A DNA stretch of 64,000 bases from Bimastos eiseni (lineage: Eukaryota > Annelida > Clitellata > Crassiclitellata > Lumbricidae), in the NCBI GenBank assembly GCA_959347315.1, contig OY365814.1:33342349-33406348 (forward strand), given 5' to 3'. Under the pieces are notes generated by a model, which saw only the letters and a list, made by a program, of their open reading frames with translations, was not told the origin of the DNA and made no database searches. Each line of letters begins with the position of its first letter. Position 1 is the first letter of the stretch. Positions 47,101 to 53,905 of the stretch are shown in pieces. Position numbers and translations under genes: made by a program.

Positions 47101-50009
47101 CTAGTCGATCTGTTATAGGCTGTCACTTCAGAATGGTTGTCCTATGGGGAATCCAAATCTGAGAGACCAGAGGTAGAGATGTGTTTCTACCATATTTGAC
47201 CAGTAAACTTTGGGTTTGGATTGGAAGAAAATGTATTGATCCAGGTATAAGCCCTGACTTTGAGTAGTAGAAACTGTCCGAGTATACTGAAGGTCCCTTA
47301 TATTGAACCCGTGGCAAAGTGAGTGGCCTAACCCTCCGGCCACCAGTCGTATGATATCTGAGAATTATATAGCGCCTCTCTCGGTAATAGTTATTCAGAG
47401 GTTCCATTTAGGTGTCATTTTAAGCAGACCACTTTATCACCAATGTCTGATCGTTCATTATCTGTCGACCTGTTCCAGGATTACGATCTCTGCGTGCCGT
47501 GCTACCAGACTTCGAGCCACCCGCACAAGAGCAAGATGACGCGGCTCGGCCTTGACCTGGACGACGGTGGAACCGGCGCTGACGCCAAGTCTCAGAACTC
47601 TCAGGAGGCGAGGCGCGTCTCGCTTCAGACGTACATCCAGTCGCTAGTGCACGCCTGCCACTGCCGTGACGCCAACTGCCACCGGACGATCTGCCAGAAG
47701 ATGAAGCGCCTCGTGCAGCACGTGCGCAGCTGCAAGCGACGCCAGAACAACAACAGCTGCCCGGTGTGCAAGCAGCTTCTGACCCTCTGCTGGAACCACG
47801 CCAAGACCTGTAAGGAGACAAAGTGTCCGGTGCCCTTCTGCACAAACATGAAGCAGAAGCTCGAGCAGCAGCACGCCGAACAGCAGTTCAAGCAGAACCA
47901 GCTGCTCAGACGACGTATGGCCATCATGCAGCGTGCCCCGGACGCCGACCCGGCCCCGCAGTCCGGCGCGCACCGCCCGGGCTCCGGGGGACCGCCAACG
48001 CCGACCGCTATTGCCCCGCACGGGTACGGCGGCGCCGGTGGGAAGTTCGGGCACGGCGCCCCCGGGTGCCGGTCCCCAACCTCGCTCGCCGCACAGCGTC
48101 AGACGGAGCTCGTCGGGCACCGCGCGATGGGCCCGGGGGGCGGGTACCTCGGAGGAGGCGGTGGCCAGATGCCTGGCGCCATGATGCACCAGAGACAGTT
48201 TGTCGGGGGACCGGGCATGCAGATGATGGACCAGGGGGGCGGCATGTGGCAGCACGAGATGTACCCCGGGATGCAGGCAATGTCGCGGAGCCACGAGGAG
48301 ATGATGTATGCCCCGCAACAGCAGCAGCACATGATGGCCGCGTCCCACGGCGGCCAGGGCTGCATGCCCGGAATGGGCATGGCGCCCTCGCAGCACGCGA
48401 TGGATGCCATGGCCGGGATGCAGGGCGGGGGGGTCGGGCAGCAGCAGGGACCGCAGATGATGGGAGGAGCGTCCGCATCGACTCAGATGACGATGCTGCT
48501 TGCGAAGAGGATGAAGACGCCCGGTGTAACAGGAAACCAGATGGCTCAGAAAGACATGGGAGTATTCATGAAGGGTAATCCACAGATGATGTCTGGATAC
48601 ATGAAACAGGTTAGATCAATCTATAATCAGCCTATGTATGATCAGTCTATGATCAATCGACAATCAGTCTACAATCACTCTATGACCAATCTAGTCTGTC
48701 TGCAATTAATCACGATTGGTAGCTCTCTTATTAAACTGCTTGTAAAAAAATTTACGTATTGACTAGGTCATCTCATCTCTAATCTTAGCTTTTGCTCACG
48801 TACTTCCTCAGTATTAACCCTTTAACGACCATCGTGTAGTAAAATGTATGTATTTTTTTACATCCTAATGATAACATTACCATTTCTTACACCTACATCA
48901 TAACATTACCATTGCTTACATTACCATGATAACATTACTGTCGTTTACATTTACAGCCTCAGCAGAACAGCGAGCATTCTCTCGGACCGACGGGCGTGCC
49001 GATGTCCGGCTCCGGTCACATGATGGATGACATGATGGTGGACGACCCGAACTACGCGATGGGCGGGCACATGTCGATGATGCCCAACTCGATGGGGGGC
49101 GGCATGCGGCCAATGATGGGGGTCGTCGACCAAATGGGCGGGCAGGGCGCGGGGCCGGCCGGGCGGATGGCCGGGCCGCAGTGGCTCCAACACCAGCAAC
49201 AGATGCGTTGCATGCCGTCCGAGTACCAGCGATACCCGTCGCACATGTCCCAGCAGGGCATGGGAATGTACGGAGGGGGCGGGGGCCTTCCGCCGCAAGT
49301 CCAGCGCGTCCGGATGAACTTCGGAGGGGGCGGAGGATGTCACCCGCAGGGGTTCCCCCAAGGCGACCAGGGAATGATGGTGCAGTACAACCACATGCAG
49401 CAGCAGCAGCAGCAGCAACAGATGATCATGCACCAGAAGCGGATGCAGCTCAAGTCACAGATGGCCGCCGCCGCGGCGGCCGCGTCCATCCGCTCCGGGC
49501 CGCCTGGCGGGATGCAGGCAGCGTCACAGCAGTCGATCGTCTCCCAACAACAACAGCAACAGAGAGGACTCGGTCAGATCCAGATGGACATGCAGACGAC
49601 GTCGCAGCCGTCTCAGCAGTCTCAGACGACGGCGCCGCAGTCTCTTCCGTGCTCCCTGCCGACGTCGGCGTCTGGCGCTTCCGGTCTCCGGCCGACGACG
49701 CAGGTCCTCGCCAACAAGCGCGCCCCGTCGCCACGCCGCCCACCCCCGCACTACGCAGACACCGTGTCCATGCAGTCGATGGCACGCATGCAGCAGCAGC
49801 GCATGATGCCCGGAGGGGGAGTCATGGCGCCCCAACAGCACGACATGGCCGGATACGGCGGCGCCGAACAGTCGCACCTGCGCTTCCCGATGGCCCCCGA
49901 CTACGGACAGTCGCTCGGGGGTGGTGCCCCAATGGAGGGCGTCCAGCAGTTCCCGGGCGGCAGCGCACACTCCTCCCTTTCCCGATTCCCCAACAACATG
50001 CCTCAGTGA
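26019..50009 (+). CDS. CREBBP: CBP/p300 histone acetyltransferase, complete, 24 coding exons
   Basis: Nuclear co-activator and lysine acetyltransferase that bridges transcription factors to chromatin (family knowledge). The 24 exons listed separately join without a phase error to about 2375 codons, against ~2414-2442 in human p300/CBP. Order: NLS-like PPSKKQR and an LxxLL-type LSLLL; TAZ1 (~residues 340-440); KIX (~555-640); SUMO-like VKPEE/VKEE; bromodomain (~1000-1110); RING/PHD (~1110-1240); HAT (~1242-1600) with the lysine-rich autoregulatory loop; ZZ (~1625-1675); TAZ2 (~1690-1780); a Gln/Met/Gly/Pro-rich C-terminus with a weakly conserved NCBD. The HAT signature [20 protein letters not shown] and QEWYKKML, with the Trp and Tyr matching p300 W1436 and Y1467, is intact, so the enzyme should be active. 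Invertebrates usually have a single CBP/p300 gene, so the symbol covers both vertebrate paralogues. Exon 7's donor is weak. Confidence 0.97.
26135..26350 (+). repeat. R1 repeat, long form
   Basis: Starts only 22 bases after the exon 1 donor. It carries the R1 core and a distal part (GCAGGGTAGGCTTTTGGTGC, then GATGAGACGGCGAGGGAGAG) not seen in most copies, so it is the best guide to full length (~220 bp). Confidence 0.75.
26640..26790. repeat. AT-rich (ATAATA)n stretch before exon 2
   Basis: Degenerate ATA/ATT triplet run of ~150 bp ending 28 bases before the exon 2 acceptor. Confidence 0.85.
26819..27702 (+). CDS. CREBBP: CBP exon 2: N-terminal transactivation region
   Basis: Completes [20 protein letters not shown], the counterpart of the FDLENDLPDEL segment, then [13 protein letters not shown] (LxxLL-type receptor box) and Gln/Met/Gly-rich sequence. 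Donor GTT|gtgagt, phase 0. Confidence 0.92.
27897..28305. mobile_element. hAT-like non-autonomous element A
   Basis: Starts TAGGGATGAACCAAAACTCG; the interior shares TTTTCTGTTTTGAAAACGAA, AAACACAAATACTG and AAAATTCAACTCGTAAAACT with elements B and C. TAGGGATG ends are typical of hAT-superfamily termini. No transposase. Confidence 0.6.
28301..28370 (+). repeat. R1 dispersed repeat
   Basis: GATTAGTGTTGCCTTCTCCA then CATCCATGCTTGAGACTGGC, directly abutting the 3' end of element A. Confidence 0.65.
28490..28873 (-). mobile_element. LINE ORF C-terminal tail, longest copy
   Basis: The minus-strand frame ends in [20 protein letters not shown], then [17 protein letters not shown], matching the W-x-SLP...FKxxLKxFLFxxAY ending of CR1/L2-like ORF2. 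The 3' tail GCGCCTTATAAATCGGCG is followed by TTGTTATTATTATT. Confidence 0.7.
29030..29475. repeat. Purine-rich GAGACAGACAAA minisatellite
   Basis: About 15 variable units of 25-35 bp, each GAGAGACAGACAAAGAGAG plus GGGAGAGG runs. Open frames on both strands are repeat artefacts. Confidence 0.95.
29900..30335. repeat. ~55-65 bp degenerate tandem repeat
   Basis: About eight units containing GCTCTGACCTAATTAC then TACAGGTCA and a TGTGTACA spacer. Each unit holds an inverted TGACCT/AGGTCA pair. Confidence 0.85.
30735..31116. mobile_element. hAT-like element D with expanded satellite
   Basis: Begins TAGGGTGGAACCGAG and ends GCGGTTCATCCCTAAT, an imperfect terminal inverted repeat of the element A type, and encloses the 19-bp satellite at 30914-31102. 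Confidence 0.55.
30914..31102. repeat. 19-bp satellite, 10 copies
   Basis: Ten near-perfect copies of GAGTATCCGAACCGAGTTC. The unit resembles the subterminal ACTCGGTTCGG of element A. Confidence 0.95.
31344..31412 (-). repeat. R2 SINE-like repeat
   Basis: The minus strand reads GTTTCTTGAAGGGGTGCTCT then ATAAC...AATGAATGA. Confidence 0.6.
31577..31844 (+). CDS. CREBBP: CBP exon 3: TAZ1, first half
   Basis: Encodes [20 protein letters not shown] and [15 protein letters not shown], with the first zinc-ligand sets of TAZ1. Acceptor ccttttcag; donor AAGG|gttcgt is non-consensus after GT, but the phase is exact. Confidence 0.94.
31890..32105. repeat. GGGTAGAGACTGCTTATATT tandem repeat
   Basis: About eight 20-bp units immediately 3' of exon 3. 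The same motif and the phrase CGCCGATGGT...GAACTGTAATGG also occur 5' of the exon (31228-31260, 31325-31470). Confidence 0.85.
32458..32926 (+). CDS. CREBBP: CBP exon 4: TAZ1 second half to KIX start
   Basis: Encodes [20 protein letters not shown] then [11 protein letters not shown] (last TAZ1 zinc sites), a Pro/Asn/Thr-rich linker, and [19 protein letters not shown], the KIX helix 1 region. Donor TT|gtgagt in phase 2. Confidence 0.95.
32943..33040 (+). repeat. R1 dispersed repeat
   Basis: Starts about 16 bases after the exon 4 donor. Core ATCATTAGCGTTGCCCTCTT then GTGCAGGCTTGGAACTGGCA and ACAGTGGCAGAG. Confidence 0.8.
33391..33500 (+). repeat. R1 dispersed repeat, near full core
   Basis: GTTGCAGTTTAACAACACTG, TAGCGTCGCCCTCCTCCTTT, ATCCACGCTTGGGATTAGCA and GTGTGCAGAGTTTATTGTGA. 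Confidence 0.85.
33764..33881 (+). CDS. CREBBP: CBP exon 5: KIX core
   Basis: Encodes [20 protein letters not shown] then [19 protein letters not shown], the KIX helices that bind pKID/MLL-type activation domains. Donor CGG|gtaggt. Confidence 0.96.
33965..34080 (+). mobile_element. tRNA-derived SINE (family T1)
   Basis: GGATATAGCGTTTAGTTGGT, TAGGGCGCTCACCTTGTGAT, GGTTTCAAGTG: A-box, anticodon-arm and degenerate B-box layout of a tRNA. The body CCTCTTCCCTTAGACAGTCA is shared with the 3525-3715 element. A diverged SINE head, not a functional tRNA. Confidence 0.65.
34298..34350 (-). repeat. R2 SINE-like repeat
   Basis: The minus strand reads GAGTAAATATCTTGAAGGGG then CGCTATATCAAG; nearly identical to the copy at 668-725. 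Confidence 0.65.
34674..34809 (+). CDS. CREBBP: CBP exon 6: KIX C-terminal helix
   Basis: Acceptor gttaatag, then [20 protein letters not shown] and KRMKRM, the long alpha-3 helix of KIX. The frame begins at the acceptor, not at an ATG. Confidence 0.95.
34860..35110. repeat. ~32-bp ACCCAATTTTCACCCATCCA array
   Basis: About seven degenerate units with CATCCATGTCTAT spacers in the intron after exon 6. Confidence 0.85.
35143..35211 (+). CDS. CREBBP: CBP exon 7: short linker exon (probable)
   Basis: Acceptor ctttttcag, encoding [20 protein letters not shown] and QSP, phase 1 on both sides. The donor CAG|gtctca is weak; skipping it would also keep phase, so it may be an alternative exon. Confidence 0.6.
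35240..35840. repeat. Purine-rich (GAGGAGGATGTAGATG) tract
   Basis: Almost all purine on the plus strand for ~600 bases, with a 16-18 bp tandem core at 35445-35540. A long mirror-like polypurine run can form triplex DNA. Confidence 0.85.
35845..35935 (-). repeat. Possible tRNA-derived SINE remnant
   Basis: The minus strand has TAGCCAATTCGATGAGTAGC then GCGTTCGAACCTTCTGCCCC, an A-box/B-box-like pair 20 bases apart, with a body similar to family T1. Weak. Confidence 0.3.
35998..36197 (+). CDS. CREBBP: CBP exon 8: linker
   Basis: Encodes [20 protein letters not shown] and [11 protein letters not shown]. Low-complexity Pro/Gly linker between KIX and bromodomain. Placed by splice sites (gacag| and CAG|gtacga) and phase. 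Confidence 0.8.
36305..36478. repeat. 36-bp TTCATTCAGTCATTCATTTA array
   Basis: About 4.5 units built of ATTC/ATTT words in the intron after exon 8. Confidence 0.95.
36590..36735. repeat. GTTACATTACAGTTACAT degenerate repeat
   Basis: About eight 18-bp-like units immediately upstream of exon 9. Confidence 0.75.
36749..36862 (+). CDS. CREBBP: CBP exon 9: linker
   Basis: Encodes [20 protein letters not shown] and [16 protein letters not shown]. 38 codons, phase 0 on both sides, acceptor tttgtcag, donor CAG|gtaacg. No domain. Confidence 0.75.
37147..37786 (+). CDS. CREBBP: CBP exon 10: acidic/SUMO-motif linker
   Basis: Pro-rich start ([20 protein letters not shown]), then [20 protein letters not shown], a Glu/Lys-rich stretch with psi-K-x-E sites comparable to the cell-cycle-regulatory/SUMO region before the vertebrate bromodomain. 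Donor AAAG|gtatat. Confidence 0.88.
38185..38330 (-). mobile_element. tRNA-derived SINE (family T2)
   Basis: The minus strand reads CAGGCTGATTGGTTAGAGTA, TGTCCAGGTTCAAGCCTTGC, then GGGGCAGTTACTGGGTAGGG and CTTGAGCAAGTAC: A-box and B-box (GGTTCAAGCC) at tRNA spacing with a body different from T1. Confidence 0.65.
38433..38551 (+). CDS. CREBBP: CBP exon 11: bromodomain start
   Basis: Encodes [20 protein letters not shown] then [11 protein letters not shown], bromodomain helix Z and the ZA-loop entry. Acceptor tattccag, donor CCT|gtgagt. Confidence 0.93.
38790..39160. repeat. TGTAAATACAGTATTAATTA array
   Basis: About 18 degenerate 20-bp units between exons 11 and 12. Confidence 0.85.
39173..39343 (+). 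CDS. CREBBP: CBP exon 12: bromodomain core
   Basis: Encodes [20 protein letters not shown] then [20 protein letters not shown]. The acetyl-lysine-binding Asn-Tyr (WLYNRKTS) is present. Confidence 0.97.
39794..39951 (+). CDS. CREBBP: CBP exon 13: bromodomain end and RING start
   Basis: Encodes [40 protein letters not shown] and [16 protein letters not shown] and LCC are the first zinc ligands of the CH2 RING. Confidence 0.97.
40068..40433. mobile_element. hAT-like non-autonomous element B
   Basis: Shares GACAAACAATGG, TTTTCTGTTTTTAAAATGAA, AAACACAAATGCTG and GCAAAATTCAACTTGTAAAA with elements A and C. Ends TTTCATCCCTAATA. Confidence 0.6.
40481..40561 (+). CDS. CREBBP: CBP exon 14: RING segment
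   Basis: Encodes [20 protein letters not shown] then DPSQPGL. CEKC gives two zinc ligands. 27-codon exon in the expected phase. Confidence 0.95.
40632..40920 (+). repeat. Three consecutive R1 repeats
   Basis: Copies at 40632-40738, 40750-40840 and 40850-40920, all plus orientation; each has GTTTAATGA...CTGT, TAGCGTC(A/G)CCCTCCTCC and CCAGG(C/T)TT. The block starts 71 bases after the exon 14 donor. Confidence 0.85.
41169..41225 (+). CDS. CREBBP: CBP exon 15: RING-PHD linker
   Basis: Encodes [18 protein letters not shown], matching the KDQFEKKKNDTLDPE segment of vertebrates. 57 bases; acceptor ctttgcag, donor TT|gtgagt. Confidence 0.9.
41370..41475. repeat. TACTGATTAGATTAAAAG array
   Basis: Six 18-bp units, four of them nearly identical. 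Confidence 0.92.
41736..41881 (+). CDS. CREBBP: CBP exon 16: PHD finger
   Basis: Encodes [40 protein letters not shown] and NKYTAK. Zinc ligands C..C..H..C..C..C are intact. Confidence 0.97.
42235..42545. mobile_element. hAT-like non-autonomous element C
   Basis: Starts TAGAGATGAACTCGGC, ends GGATCATTCCTACTCA; the interior matches element B (TTACTACTTCCTAGTTTAAG, GAGGCAAAACC). It ends about 30 bases before the exon 17 acceptor. Confidence 0.6.
42578..42872 (+). CDS. CREBBP: CBP exon 17: HAT domain start
   Basis: Encodes [40 protein letters not shown] and [18 protein letters not shown], the acetyl-CoA-binding half of the HAT fold. Confidence 0.97.
42880..43320. repeat. 22/25-bp TTATTGTTATTATTTTTTAT array
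   Basis: About 18 units alternating between 25 and 22 bp lengths, directly after the exon 17 donor. The plus-strand open frames across it ([10 protein letters not shown]) are artefacts. Confidence 0.95.
43681..43842 (+). repeat. Two R1 repeats upstream of exon 18
   Basis: 43681-43740 (TGTCCTCCTCTTTCATCTAG, GGACTGGCACTGCC) and 43775-43842 (CCCCCTCTTTAACTAGGCTT, GGGTCTGGCACC); the second ends about 20 bases before the exon 18 acceptor. Confidence 0.7.
43861..43974 (+). CDS. CREBBP: CBP exon 18: HAT domain
   Basis: Encodes [20 protein letters not shown] and [18 protein letters not shown]. Acceptor tgttgtacag, donor GG|gtgagt. Confidence 0.97.
43978..44031 (+). repeat. R1 repeat immediately downstream of exon 18
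   Basis: GATCGACGTTCCCATCCTGC, TACATAAAGGCTTGGGGATG and GCACTG. Partial copy. Confidence 0.6.
44031..44425. repeat. 31-bp GTCTATATGAATATTTATGT array
   Basis: About 12 copies, nearly identical, each ending GGTACAGTATG. The array ends ~55 bases before exon 19. Confidence 0.95.
44479..44644 (+). CDS. CREBBP: CBP exon 19: HAT catalytic segment
   Basis: Encodes [40 protein letters not shown] and [11 protein letters not shown]. Carries the Trp and Tyr matching p300 W1436 and Y1467 (known catalytic residues). Confidence 0.98.
44800..45065. repeat. Diverged 31-bp satellite, 3' of exon 19
   Basis: Units of GTCTGTATGAATATTTATAT, clearly related to the 44031 array on the other side of exon 19 but much more diverged. 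Confidence 0.85.
45162..45362 (+). CDS. CREBBP: CBP exon 20: HAT domain
   Basis: Encodes [40 protein letters not shown] and an acidic tail. Acceptor ccaaacag, donor GAG|gtagga. Confidence 0.96.
45405..45490 (+). repeat. R2 SINE-like repeat, duplicated pair member 1
   Basis: TTTGGCCGAGGTTGAACTGG to GTGCTATATCAATTGATATT and TTTCAAATGGTGTTC. The 3' flank is the same as in the copy at 46250, pointing to duplication rather than separate insertion. Confidence 0.8.
45490..45900. repeat. AGTCATTTATAGCAGTGATC degenerate repeat
   Basis: About ten loose units between exons 20 and 21. Confidence 0.7.
45946..46113 (+). CDS. CREBBP: CBP exon 21: autoregulatory lysine loop
   Basis: Encodes [40 protein letters not shown] and LSTMEKHKE. 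The Lys-rich loop is autoacetylated in p300 (family knowledge) and leads into the end of the HAT. Confidence 0.95.
46130..46540. repeat. CATCTTACATTGTTCTATCT array
   Basis: About 17 degenerate 20-bp units interrupted by the R2 copy at 46250-46335. Confidence 0.85.
46250..46335 (+). repeat. R2 SINE-like repeat, duplicated pair member 2
   Basis: Near-identical to 45405-45490 including the flank CAATTGATATTTTTCAAATG. Confidence 0.8.
46550..46825 (+). CDS. CREBBP: CBP exon 22: HAT end and ZZ start
   Basis: Encodes [40 protein letters not shown] and [20 protein letters not shown]; the last part gives the first zinc ligands of the ZZ finger. Confidence 0.97.
46850..47055. repeat. TTTTGATCGTGATCAAGTCG array
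   Basis: About nine 20-bp units. GATCGTGATC is an inverted repeat within each unit. Confidence 0.85.
47240..47350 (-). repeat. Possible tRNA-derived SINE head
   Basis: The minus strand reads GGTGGCCGGAGGGTTAGGCC, ACTCACTTTGCCACGGGTTC then AATATAAGGGACC, an A-box/B-box-like layout. Diverged. Confidence 0.4.
47479..48609 (+). CDS. CREBBP: CBP exon 23: ZZ end, TAZ2, NCBD-like segment
   Basis: Encodes [20 protein letters not shown] (ZZ), then [40 protein letters not shown] and [19 protein letters not shown] (TAZ2, all zinc ligands present). It is followed by Gly/Met/Gln-rich sequence and [17 protein letters not shown], a diverged counterpart of the LKSNPQLMAAFIKQR end of the NCBD. 377 codons, phase 0 on both sides. 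Confidence 0.97.
48957..50009 (+). CDS. CREBBP: CBP exon 24: Met/Gln/Pro-rich C-terminus
   Basis: Acceptor catttacag, [20 protein letters not shown] to [12 protein letters not shown]. Low complexity with poly-Gln (49399-49425) and poly-Ala (49462-49485) tracts, high GC. Typical of CBP C-terminal activation regions; alignable function is lost. Confidence 0.93.
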   Translation, partial: PQQNSEHSLGPTGVPMSGSGHMMDDMMVDDPNYAMGGHMSMMPNSMGGGMRPMMGVVDQMGGQGAGPAGRMAGPQWLQHQQQMRCMPSEYQRYPSHMSQQGMGMYGGGGGLPPQVQRVRMNFGGGGGCHPQGFPQGDQGMMVQYNHMQQQQQQQQMIMHQKRMQLKSQMAAAAAAASIRSGPPGGMQAASQQSIVSQQQQQQRGLGQIQMDMQTTSQPSQQSQTTAPQSLPCSLPTSASGASGLRPTTQVLANKRAPSPRRPPPHYADTVSMQSMARMQQQRMMPGGGVMAPQQHDMAGYGGAEQSHLRFPMAPDYGQSLGGGAPMEGVQQFPGGSAHSSLSRFPNNMPQ

Positions 50010-50058
50010 ATGCCCGGTCTATCATCGCCTGCTACGCACGATCGAATATCAACAGAGT

Positions 50059-50064
50059 AATAAA
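50059..50064 (+). terminator. Proximal poly(A) signal, CBP
   Basis: AATAAA 50 bases after the CBP stop. Confidence 0.45.
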
Positions 50065-53000
50065 ACGAGCCGACGCCAGTGACGCCTAGGCGTGCGTCGG
50101 TCGCGTTTGGCGGAAAGACCCGCCGACGAGCTGTGCTGCTCGGTCTCGTGCAATCCGTGATCTCTGCCAACCGGAGTGAGCGTCGCCGGAGACTGTCGGC
50201 GGCTAGACGGACGGTGTTTCGTCCGCGTATATCGGTCCAGAGATGTAACTGTGCTTCATGCGACAATGACGACCGGCGTCGGTCGAGTCCTGTCGACTGA
50301 CGATTCGCGGTTCGCTCGGCACTCGCTCGCCCGAGAACTGGAACGAGGTCGTCGTTCTTTGCGTATCATTGAACTGTTCACTTTGCCGTATGACACTGTG
50401 CATAATTTATAAAGACGTGACTCTGTTTATTTTGCCCCGTCGATGAGAGTGCTCGTCTGAGCAATCTGTTTGGAATGCAGTTGCGGTAGGGCAAACCGTG
50501 ACGAGTTGTGTTTCCAGTGTGGTCTAATTGAGCCGAAGAGGTTCCTTGTATTTTGTTTTGTCTCAATCAAAGGTGGGGGCAATCGAGGCATGACCCTGCT
50601 GACTTCTGGGCTGCCTCAGTGAGTCGTAATATAGTTGGAATCAGGACTGCGTTGTTCTTGTTTAGAATAGGAGGTTATTTCGAAACAGAGTTCATGAAAT
50701 TTATGTTATATCTTAGATGGGGTGATAGAAAGTTCAGAAGACTTTGAAGAGGTGATAAAATATCTGTGAAAATTATAGGCTATAGAAGCATTGGGGAACT
50801 GATAAGTTGAATGACTGGAGAACTGGGGTAGAGGGATTGTCAGGGCAGGGTGTTGATAATTGGGGAACTAAGAGGAGATGATCATTAAGAAGTATGACTT
50901 GGTCTCTGCTTGCATAGCCTTTGAAAGTGATTATCTACAGCACCTAATGTGCAGTTTTCTATGCTTCTTGCAAATGCTCACTTTGGCTTCCAGGGAAGAC
51001 TAATCGGTTGGGGTTTCGGCTGAAAACACAATTTGTGTCTATTGAGAACAATTTTTTCATGTTCTTGGATGTTTTTGGGGCTCCTAATTGTTTTGACCAG
51101 CTTTCCGAATGTCAGGCAGGTTGGAGGTTCAGTTTCTTGCTCATTTTGCTGTCCTGATTTCCAGTTGAAGTCGATTTCATAAGATCGAATACAGCAGGGC
51201 AAACATTGCACCCCATTCTGTTTTTACTGTTGCTGTTCATTTGAAAAGTAGCTGCAACAGCCTCCTCGCAAACCTACTTTCGACCAAATCAGGCGAAGTT
51301 GTTTGACAAAGGCGACTTTTAAGTGGGCTCGACGTCTATCACGAGACTGTTACAGAGCGTGTTTCAATCATTAGAATTATTAGAATTGAGTTGATAGGTG
51401 TGACATGGTTGCCTAAGTTTCTTCCCATCATTCTGACGACTTGGTATTTTCATTTAGGAGCTGCATAACTTTTGAAGATAATAACTGGTTGCTATTATTG
51501 AACTCATTTATGTGAAGTCATAGGGGTGGGGCATAGTTCATTATTTACACATGTAAACCAGGCATGTAACTTGTAATTGAACATTTATATAGCGCTCGTT
51601 AAAGATACCACCCCAGAGGGGCTACATCATCACGAACTTAAATAGGCTAATGCTGAAACCGCATCAATATTTAGGTTACGCCATGATGCGGCTCTAATAC
51701 CGTGCTCAAACCATAATGGTGTGTTTAGTTGGTTGCCTTGGGAGGGGGAGAAACACCACGTCCTGTTGATGAATCCATGCGTGTAGTCGATTGCAGTGTT
51801 GTTGAGCATTAAAAGCAATTGGAGATGCTTCAGTCAGGGATTTCAAGATGCTGGTGTTTGCGAAACGCAGCAGTTGGTGGGATTCGTGTATGTATAGGTC
51901 TTCTCGCCAAACTTCTCTCAAGTTTTCCACTCGGCCGTAGTTCGCTCGTGTTTCTCCAAGACTTTCCCTAGATTTTTTATCGAATTTTCATGCTGAGACC
52001 GTAGATTCCTGATGTCTCGTCCAATCTATTGTAGCGTAATGTAGTGTATTTTGTAATGTAGTGTATTGTAATGTATTTCGATAGAAGCTGATTGCTTTGT
52101 GTTCAGATATTAGGACAATGAATGGATTCAGTTTTTAATTGTTTTGTGTAAAAATTAAAAATCCTCGTCTGATCGTCCGCATTTGTAAGGAGATGCGTAG
52201 AAAGGGGTTGTTCAAAAAACCTTGCAACGATTATTCAGAGGTTTGTGTCAAGGATTGAGCGAGCGAGCGAGCGACCGCTCGAGTGACCGGTCGAGATTTT
52301 CCATTTGCGAAGGGTGGTTGTTATTTTTCGGATGGTCGTCGCATGTAATATTCTTTTGTTATGAGGCAGTTTTTTTAAAGCTACATCTATGCAGACGTCA
52401 TACTCCGATGTGAAACTGTTGGATGTCATTTCGTTGTTTCCTGTGGTTGGTGCTTGAGCATTGGGAAAATGAATTTGATTTCCTGTTTTTGCAAGGTGTC
52501 AGGTTGGTTGGGCTGCAAGTGTATTCTGTACAGAAAGTTCTACTCAACATGGTTTTGTTAGGTCGGAGTATTATAAACTGGGTCGAGTTGTTAGGCCGAT
52601 GGGTCCTATCTGGTCAACTGGGTCAGATCATATCGTGTAGACTAGGTCGGGTTATGTTGGCAAATCAGTTTGCAGGAAAATGTTCTGAGGTTATTGGTTA
52701 AATTCTTAGTAATACGGCTCCTGCTGTTGACCTTAACGCGCAATTGCTCAGTGCCAACTCTGTTTGCCTTGTGAATTATTTGCAAGGAGTGTCATTTATA
52801 AGATATAGTCATATCACACTGTATTGTATTCTCATTCTTTTGTTAAAATGCCATCACAATTTCAGGTGGTTGTTGCTGGCCACAGTATAGTTGAACATGC
52901 TGTTAATACTGTAAGTTATTTAGTACAAAATTATATGGCACTCAGCTAGACACAAATTAATATTCAGCCACATATAAATCTACAACTGTCCTACAGAAAT

Positions 53001-53529
53001 GTACACATGAATATGCATGCACGTATGTGTTTATATGCCTGCATGTATGGGTTAATGTATGTATGTGTGTACATATCTGTGTGCATATGCATTGGGATGT
53101 TTATTTGCATATTCTGCTAAATTATTTCATACATAGCAGACGTACATAGACAACTAGATACAGATATGTACATATAAATATGTATGCAAAGGTATGAATA
53201 TCACTGCACATGTATGCGGATATGTTGTGTGGATATGCATACAAGTGCTGTTGGTATGTTATTGAACGACTGTGGACGTTGGGTCGGGCTTTCATTTCAG
53301 CCGATATATTCTTCGAACTTGGAATAGTATTTTCTGTGGACTTTTGTTGTGGATGAGCTACCCCGCCTCTGCCTACCCTCTGAAATTTCTTGCCCAGCCC
53401 ACATCGCGCATATTCAGAGCAGTCGAATTGTTCATGGTTGTGGTACATTATCAGATTAGGAAATTTTGCAGCCATTCTGAATCAAGTCTTTTGGAGTAAT
53501 CGTTCGAGTATAAGAGAGTCTGCAGTTAA

Positions 53530-53905
53530 AGGCGAACTGAATATTCTGACGTGTGATATGAATATTCTAATAACGGTCTGTTAATATTTTGTTAATGTTC
53601 TGCTGAATATTCTGGTGAAAATGTGAATATTCTGATGAGGTTCGTCGAATATGTTGATGAGAGCATGAATATTCTAATGATCGTCTGTTGACTATGCTGA
53701 TGGGTGACTTGCATGTTATAATAGTGATCTGTTTAACAAATTTCGATTAGGAGCATGAACATTCTAGCGAGGTCTGCTGAATATTCTAATAAGGACCTGG
53801 AAAATTCCGATGAGTGCCGTGTACATTCTGTTATTCAAATGACGGTCCGCTGCATATTATAATGAGTTCGTATGAAATATTCTAAAGAGGGGCTGTTGAA
53901 CATTC
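53530..53905. repeat. GAATATTCTGATGAG degenerate repeat
   Basis: About 15 loose units of 25-35 bp centred on the palindromic core GAATATTC. Confidence 0.75.

Noticed and set aside
47644..48578. Long alternative frames (about 250 codons) on both strands over CBP exon 23
   Set aside because: They overlap the clearly conserved ZZ/TAZ2 frame and exist because the exon is GC-rich and repetitive, which removes stop codons in other frames.
49181..50089. 302-codon alternative plus-strand frame over CBP exon 24
   Set aside because: A shadow of the Met/Gln/Gly-rich CBP frame; Arg/Ala-rich composition and no known domain.
51630..51930. Minus-strand frames of 62-74 codons downstream of CBP
   Set aside because: No domain recognised and no splice partner; an R2 end lies nearby, so repeat origin is likelier.
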